Assembly (NCBI RefSeq): GCF_963576675.1 | Contig: NC_088911.1 | Span: forward strand, 61,155,756 to 61,219,755 | DNA: 64,000 nucleotides | Reading direction: 5' to 3' | DNA from: Euphorbia lathyris | Taxonomy: Eukaryota > Streptophyta > Magnoliopsida > Malpighiales > Euphorbiaceae | Shown: piece by piece, positions 58,208 to 64,000 of the stretch | Position numbering within the stretch: the stretch's first letter is position 1 | How the letters are laid out: each line of letters begins with the position of its first letter | The notes under the pieces: generated by a model | Seen by the model: only the letters and a program-made list of their open reading frames with translations | Database searches by the model: none | What the model was told of the DNA's origin: nothing | Program-made: the position numbers and the translations under genes

Positions 58208-59801
58208 TGATGCGGATTCCGGAGAATCCTCACTAAGGGATAAGTGTACCCCGTCGTTATCAAGTAATAAATTTCTGGTTTAAGTCCAGGTTATCGTCCA
58301 CAGGATTTATTTCTGCAAGTATCAAGCTACTTGGTCTCGGATGTTATCTAGGCTTAGGGGGTTTTGAGTTTGGTTTGTTTAATTAATCTACTCCTAGGTT
58401 GAATTATACTAATCCTAGCTAAGTTATCTAATTCTAACTAAATTATCTAAGTTATTCTACTAACTAAGTTACTCTACCCCTAATTGATCTTTCATTAATG
58501 AAACTATTCGAAGGAACATGGTATGAACGATAATAATAAAGATAGATTATCAAGTCTATTGAATAAAAACCTAATCTGAGTCACTTGTACTCAAGGCGAT
58601 TAACCCTACTTACCCTCCTGAGGTTCCTAGCGCGTGATTCCCTAAGGCCGAAACTAGGTCTAAGGCTCAGTAAATTGGCGCTTAATCAAATAAGAGGTCG
58701 TCAATCTCCTAGGCTCTGACTAGGTCAGATTCAGCTCGCAATATGTGCCTACTAGATTTTGGGGCTTTTGAATGAGTTAAACCAATTGAATAAAGCGTAA
58801 GACAGAGATTAGACAAATAATCATAGAACAAAACAAGAGCTAAATTATTATTAAAGGCGAAGATAATTGTCACAAGATACAATAAGTCAAGTTCGGCAAC
58901 TGTATCAAAGAGTACAAACATGGAAAGATAAAAGGAGATACAAAAATCCCTTTCAGGGAACCTGTTTACTCTGCAGCCGGCGACTTAATCTTAAGGACGG
59001 ACCTTGGTAATTCCTCGGGAGAAAGCTTTGAAGGAGCTTCAATGGAGGTTGAGGAAGATGGAGAAGATGGAGAGGAATTACAAGGGGAAAGCTAAAATAA
59101 TTTACAAAAACGAAAGATATCTAATTACAATTGAAAAATCCTATTTATAGACGCGTCTCGGGCCTCGTTTTGACCTATTTTCGTGTCCTAGTTGGTGTAG
59201 GAAGACGTGGGGCCGAACGTGGCTTCGTGGGGGCGGAATTGGTCTTTTTGACCAATTCCCGCAGGGCTGCTCGCCGAGCAGGGAAGGCTGCTCGGCGAGC
59301 AGGGCTACTCGCGCCGAGCAGCCCCCTGCTCACCGAGCAGGCGCCTAGTGGCCTGCTCGGCGAGCAGAAATGGCCCGTGGGGCCCTGCTCGCCGAGCGTT
59401 TTCGCCCGAAGCGTGCTTGATCCAAGCTCGATGAGTTCCGCGACCTTTTTCGTCCGACTTCACACCTGCATACGCATAAAAACTCCGAAAAACATTAGTC
59501 CAAAAAGCCAAATTGATCCGTCAATCGCTTATTTTGAGCAAATGCTTCGTTTGGTGCGAATTTTGACGGACCAATTAGCTTCAAAAGATAACGGAATTCT
59601 AATACGCATGCTATTTCGGCCGTATTTGCCTAAATTGATTACAAAACGAGCCTAAACGGCGAAAAGTAAATAGAATGTTTTCAATTCCTAACTAACTCAC
59701 ACAAAAGCATTTAAATGCGAGAATTGCTCGCTTATTAACCGAATAACTCTAAAAACCGTCCTAAAACCGTACCGAAAGATAGGGGTTTTTGACCCCTATC
59801 A
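58208..59801 (-). repeat. 5' LTR of element K
   Basis: 1594 bp. The palindrome array has about six units (59267-59281, 59288-59302, about 59304-59321, 59326-59340, 59353-59367, 59385-59398) against three in the other LTR. Confidence 0.88.
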
Positions 59802-59857
59802 ATGTCCATCAGCCCGTCCTCTAAGTAGAGCGTTGTTCGAGGTTGAGTCGCCTCCCA

Positions 59858-60280
59858 CTACAGCTTTTTGGCTAGCATACGATCACCCTGGACGGTGATC
59901 CTTCCACGGGGGGAGGGTAGTGTCAAGCATAACTCGGAGATATCCACCGTGGCTCTCAGGGCGGCCAGGAGAGGCCTCCCGATAATGGCATTGTAAGCTA
60001 GGGGGATCTGCTCGACCTCTTCCATCTCTTCGGCCAAGCTAGTCGGCAGTGTTATAACTCCTCTTACTGGTACCTCAATCTCTGAAAGGCCGACCAGGGG
60101 GGAAGTCCCCGCCCGGAGGGTAGTACGAGTATTTTTTATAGCGCGGAGTGCTGCCCATGTGAGCAGGTTTACCGAACTCCCGGTGTCGACAAGCACTCGA
60201 TGAGTTTTAAAACCTGCGATGCTCATGGTGACCACAAGGGCCTCCGAGTGACTAGTCCGGAGTGGGGGCTGCACTGTCAA
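59858..60280 (-). pseudogene. Element J protease
   Basis: 140 codons with HRVLVDTGSSVNLLTWAALR, the D-T-G retropepsin site, and AYNAIIGRPLLAALRATVDI. It would free Gag and Pol products. It continues toward 59807, where element K interrupts the polyprotein. Confidence 0.82.
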
Positions 60281-60283
60281 TGT

Positions 60284-61804
60284 TTATCCGATCGCCTTTC
60301 TCTTTCGGGAGCAATCGGGCTGTGCGGAAAACGCCGGCGCTCCCTCCCTGATTACGTGTATCTCTCCATGGTACCTTGGCTTCTTCGATTCCTCTGCTCG
60401 CCCCGTCTCCCGTTGCTTCGGGCTTTGCTCTCTTTGTCTGCTCGCCCTGGGCGGCGCCCCCTGTTCCGTGATTCGCTCGACCTCTTTCTGTAGCTGAAAA
60501 CAGTTATCCGTAGAATGTCCGGAGGATCTGTGGTACTTGCAGTACTCCTTTTCTGCTCGGGTTTTGCCCTTATCACTGACCGGAACCTGATCGGTCCCCC
60601 TTCGCTCTGGGTTGGTGCGCTCGGCCCGGGCCGGATAGGGCATCGGAGCCTCCCTGCGGACTCGGATATCCTCACGCGATTCCGGGATCGCTCTGCTTCT
60701 TTCTTGCTTCTGCGTGTCACCCTTGGCCTTATCCTTCTCTGTTTCCTCATATCCGGCCGGTCGGTCACAGTCATCGTATCGGACAAAGGTTTGTGCCATG
60801 GTCATCAGTTCTTCGAAGGATCTAGGCATCTTCCGGAAACACTTCTGCTTGAGAGGCTCGCAGGTGGTCCCTTTTGCTAAGGCGTCGTGGGCCACCTCCA
60901 GGTTGAGGCCCTTGACCTGCGAAGCCATGTGATGAAACCTTGATAGGAAATTGCGCAGAGGCTCAGTCGTTCGCTGCTTAAGGCCGTTGAGGTCCGAACT
61001 GATTTTCCTAACCTTTGCCGTTGCGGCAAAACGAGAGAGAAAAAGGTCTTTTAAGAGATCAAACGAATCGATAGATTCCGGGGCAAGTCCCCGATACCAT
61101 TCCTGCGCGCTGGAGGAGAGAGTGGTGGGGAAGACCTTGCACATGATGTCTTCGTCCTTTGAGTATAATTTATGGTACTCATGAATGACGCCACATGATC
61201 ATTAGGGTCCTCGGTCCCTGAGTATTGGGCCAGTCGAGGAGCTTTCCAGTCACGCGGGAACCTCTTTTCGATAATCCTCTGCACCAATGGTGTTTTGCTG
61301 GATGTGATGCTGCCTCCCATTACGCCCCGAGTGCCCTTTTGTCGAGAAAACGCTGAATTTTTAGCTCCAATAACTCTTCGCTATTTGTGGCCGTGGCTCC
61401 CGCTCCTCGCCTTCTCTGGCGACTCCGGTTCCAGCTTCTCTTCTCGCGATGATTGCTGCTTTCGGGGCCCGCTCTGGGACCGCTCCTTCCCTCTGTAACT
61501 CTGCTGCTTCCTTGAGGTATTGCCAAATTTTGGCATTTTCCTCCTCCAAACTTCTCTGCTGGTCAATGATCTTCATTTGAGCCGCCGTGTGTACGGCTTG
61601 CGTTGTCTGAAAACCTTGTATTGCGCTGAGGAGTTGAGTGGCGTTAAAGGCCTCCTCCTCCTCCGGGCCTACTTCCTCCATCAAAGGCCCAAGGTTTCTG
61701 TGGGATATCGGAAGGCTCTGGACCACGCCTCCGGCGTGCGTCATGGAGCTGGTCGCTCCAACTTCGCGAAGCACCATTGGTGCCGAGTCATTAGGGGTTT
61801 CCAT
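60284..61804 (-). pseudogene. Element J gag
   Basis: Starts METPNDSAPMVLREVG at 61804. The capsid region is spread over frames: FPRDWKAPRLAQYSGTEDPN (61320-61051) and SSSAQEWYRGLAPESIDSFD, then FLSRFHHMASQVKGLNLEVA (61144-60284). The knuckle is CKYHRSSGHSTDNC, the C-H-H-C form usual in Tat gag. At least two frameshifts. Confidence 0.82.
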
Positions 61805-61834
61805 CTTGTCTGAAGATCCGGAGTCACTTGTAGT

Positions 61835-61851
61835 CCATGTTCACCGCACCA
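61835..61851 (-). promoter_or_regulatory. Primer binding site of element J
   Basis: TGGTGCGGTGAACATGG on the minus strand, two bases from the LTR end at 61854. The priming tRNA was not identified. Confidence 0.6.
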
Positions 61852-61853
61852 AA

Positions 61854-62127
61854 TAATTAGGTATGCGAACACTGTGATCCTAGTCTTCGGAGAGGTGCTT
61901 TAGCTTGCCGATGGCTCGTCCCTGCGCCGGGAATGGTCCCTGCGGACACTCCGACGAGCAAGACAGTTAGAGGTTCAAGAGAATATATTTAATGTAAGGT
62001 GCAAGTGATTCAAGAGATTACCCCCTTTTCCTTCCAATGTGAGTTGTGTATTTATAGAGGGTGTTTGGGCCCTGGGCCCCTCTGCCCGCTTGGGCCTTCT
62101 TGGGCCCTTTATTCATATCCCGAATCA
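61854..62127 (-). repeat. 5' LTR of element J
   Basis: 274 bp, pairs with 42782-43055; AGTTG follows at 62128-62132. Confidence 0.85.
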
Positions 62128-62132
62128 AGTTG

Positions 62133-62358
62133 TATGCTAGTCTACTCTGGTTCAAAATCAACTTGATTTATTATACTGCAGCTATTCACAAAAAAAGTAA
62201 AATGTCAAAATCAACTTGACTTCTTATACCTTATAGGAAAGTGAGACACTTTCTTCTTAGATCGAAGCACTCACACACTATGAATTGAGAATGAATGATA
62301 AAATTATAATTTTGGAATTGTTTGAATGATAGAGAGAAAAATAGGGGCCGAAATAGTA
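62133..62358. other. Spacer between element J and the Pack-MULE
   Basis: AT-rich unique-looking sequence without coding potential. A short direct repeat (caaaatcaacttga) occurs near 62152 and 62207. Confidence 0.4.
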
Positions 62359-62367
62359 TATATTAAA

Positions 62368-63811
62368 GGAAAAAGTACAAAAATAAACCTTGTGGTTACA
62401 CTCATTTTCGAACAACATCCATATGGTTAAAAGTTTACAAAGTGGTACCATGTACTTCATTCCGTTAGCAAACACATACCAAATTGACTAATGGTGTTAA
62501 AAGTCAAAGGACAAAGAGTTAATTTGGTCCTTATATTTATTTATTTTTATAAATTGACCCCCTTATTATCTAATTATCACAAATAAACCACAAAATAAAA
62601 AATAAAAATCAAATATACCATCTTCTTCCTCTCTCTCTCTCTCTTTAATTTCTTATTTTTTTCTTCTTTCTCTCACCTCTCTCTCTTAATTTCTCTCTCT
62701 TAATCTAAGATGCCAACATCCTAATCCTAATTCCAGAACAATCCCTTACCCCTCTTTTCTATCATCTTCAACCCCTCACTTCCTTCTTAACTAACCGCCG
62801 TCACGCCGCCCTTTAAAAACCGGTCACCGCCACTTATTTTCACTGCTGCAATTAGGTAATATTACTCTATTACTGAACACTATTTCTCTTTCCTCTGCAA
62901 CAATCCCTCCTTTCTTGGAATGGTGGAGTAAAAAAGGCTGCTTTACCATGTACGCCTGAGCTTTTGTAACCATGTCTTGCTTTTCAATGCAATTGATTGT
63001 GGAAATTTATGGTTTGAAGCTTCTGAATTGAAATCTGGTAGCTTAATGGCATATCAATGATGAAAAAGAGATAATAGTGATAAGATATGGAAGAAATAGT
63101 TGAATCTGTGGTTGATATTCAAGTGCAAAATCCTTCAGAAGAGGAATTTTGTTCTTCTGATTGGATTTGGACTAAGTTTGGCACAACTGATCGATATGAT
63201 TATGTTGCACTCATTCCTTATGAACGAGTTGATACTTTTATTACTGGAGAATGCTCTACTGTTGAGTGCCCGACTCGGTTCCATATCGAGAGGGGAAGAA
63301 AACGATCCAGGGGAGGCTTGAAGGAATACAAGGATGATGAGTATTTGGAATATAAGCTGTAAGTTTGCAGTGTTCTGAATTTCTTCAGATTGCAATATTG
63401 ATGTTTTTTCTGCTGTATGTTTGCAGTCTTGTGTGCTTCTTATATAAGTTCCTTTTTGCTTCTGATTGAATTGTTATTTAAAGAAGAATTAAGAGAGAGA
63501 AATTAGGAGTGAAGAGAAAGAAAAAAGAAAAAATAAATAAAAGAGAGAGGAAGAAGATGGTATATTTTATTTTTATTTTTTATTTTGTGGTTTGTTTGTG
63601 ATAATTAGATAATAAGTAGGTCAATTTATAAAAATAAATAAATATAAGGACCAAATTAACTCTTTTTCCTTTGACTTTTAACACCGTTAGTCAATTTGGT
63701 ATGTGTTTGCTAACGGAATGAAGTACATGGTACCACTTTGTAAACTTTTAAACCACATGGATGTTGTTTGAAAATGAGTGTAACCACAAGGTTTATTTTT
63801 GTACTTTTCCC
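62368..63811 (+). mobile_element. Pack-MULE (Mutator-like element with captured gene DNA)
   Basis: 1444 bp with terminal inverted repeats of about 330 bp (62368-62706 and 63486-63811) that match almost base for base. It is bordered by the perfect 9-bp duplication TATATTAAA (62359-62367 and 63812-63820), the length typical of Mutator-like elements. No transposase is encoded; the 780-bp core is gene-like, so mobility would depend on a transposase elsewhere. Confidence 0.9.
63087..63358 (+). pseudogene. Captured 5' coding exon of a host gene (SWIM zinc-finger-like)
   Basis: ATG at 63087 begins MEEIVESVVDIQVQNPSEEE and continues through WTKFGTTDRYDYVALIPYER, CPTRFHIERGRKRSRGG and KEYKDDEYLEYKL to a good splice donor (AAGCT|GTAAGT at 63358/63359). 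From memory this resembles the N-terminus of plant SWIM zinc-finger proteins (the AT1G60560 type). The upstream core 62710-63086 looks like 5' UTR with an intron. The copy is open but has no downstream exons. Confidence 0.55.
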
Positions 63812-63820
63812 TATATTAAA

Positions 63821-64000
63821 TTAGAGTTAAAACTATTTAATTGATTTATAATTTAATTGTAATTAGATTATAAATTATTTATAAATTAATTAAGTCAATT
63901 ATAGTTCTAATAAGAAATATAAATAGTATTAGTATTTATATGAGAAATTAACCTCTAACTATATATATATATTTATATATTAGAGTTAGAAATAATTAAT
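63821..64000. other. AT-rich right edge
   Basis: Very A/T-rich, with an (AT)n run near 63960-63985. Nothing else seen. Confidence 0.5.

Larger units (their letters stand above)
51297..59801 (-). mobile_element. Athila-type Ty3-gypsy element K, lacking gag and primer site
   Basis: LTRs at 51297-52837 (1541 bp) and 58208-59801 (1594 bp), both TGATGCGGAT to CCCCTATCA on the plus strand. The target duplication ATGTC is at 51292-51296 and 59802-59806. Pol is at 54409-58101, but the gag and the leader next to the 5' LTR are gone. Instead the 21 bp at 58187-58207 are identical to the J flank at 51276-51296. The LTRs differ at few bases but in the number of palindromic units. Confidence 0.9.
42782..62127 (-). 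mobile_element. Tat-like Ty3-gypsy element J, with element K nested inside
   Basis: Short 274-bp LTRs at 42782-43055 and 61854-62127 and the duplication AGTTG at 42777-42781 and 62128-62132 define one 19.3-kb insertion. The primer site begins TGGTGCGGTGAAC at 61851 on the minus strand, two bases from the LTR. Minus-strand order: gag, protease, [element K], RT, RNase H, second RNase H, integrase, then a 121-bp tandem repeat and an opposite-strand gene block before the polypurine tract (ggtgggggg, about 43072-43058). Without K it is about 10.8 kb. Two RNase H regions and opposite-strand ORFs point to the Tat lineage. Confidence 0.85.

Noticed and set aside
62368..63811. MITE or simple hairpin
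   Set aside because: A 330-bp TIR, 9-bp duplication and gene-like core fit a Pack-MULE better.

Overview
The window is nuclear DNA of a flowering plant, probably a eudicot. The evidence is a spliced plant-type PMS1 mismatch-repair gene, several lineages of plant Ty3-gypsy and Ty1-copia elements, L1-type LINEs with plant DUF4283/zinc-knuckle ORF1, a Pack-MULE and AT-rich intergenic DNA. It is one conserved host gene in a sea of nested transposons.

Layout: 1-1985 is the 5' half of a minus-strand LINE (ORF1 and the first codons of ORF2). 2482-21320 is PMS1 on the plus strand, 12 exons and about 952 codons, open from start to stop. Its tenth intron (8874-20910) has grown to 12.0 kb by stacked insertions: solo LTR C, gypsy element A, gypsy element B inside A, and a small LTR element inside A. 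Two more copies of that small (250-400 bp) LTR-type element lie in other PMS1 introns. 21850-24895 is a plus-strand LINE truncated within its reverse transcriptase. 24896-27445 holds two opposed halves of a plant-mobile-domain/coiled-coil gene.

27446-38459 is the 5' end of a copia element (F: gag, primer binding site, 1.3-kb LTR). Its LTR is split by gypsy element D with a tandem remnant E, and again by a 2.19-kb solo LTR (G). 38460-42780 has Athila-type relics, LTR fragments and a tRNA-derived SINE in AT-rich DNA.

42782-62127 is one 19.3-kb insertion. Its frame is a Tat-like gypsy element (J) with two RNase H regions, a 121-bp tandem repeat, and a block of opposite-strand genes with their own TATA boxes. 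An Athila-type element (K, 51297-59801) sits inside J between protease and reverse transcriptase. 62368-63811 is a Pack-MULE with long terminal inverted repeats, a perfect 9-bp target duplication and the captured 5' end of a host gene.

Most boundaries were fixed by reading terminal repeats and target-site duplications directly. Family and lineage names rest on remembered motifs and could not be checked against a database. The items most worth a second look are the opposite-strand gene block in J, the copy of J target DNA inside K, the Pack-MULE, the small LTR elements in PMS1 introns and the triple GCCTT junction.
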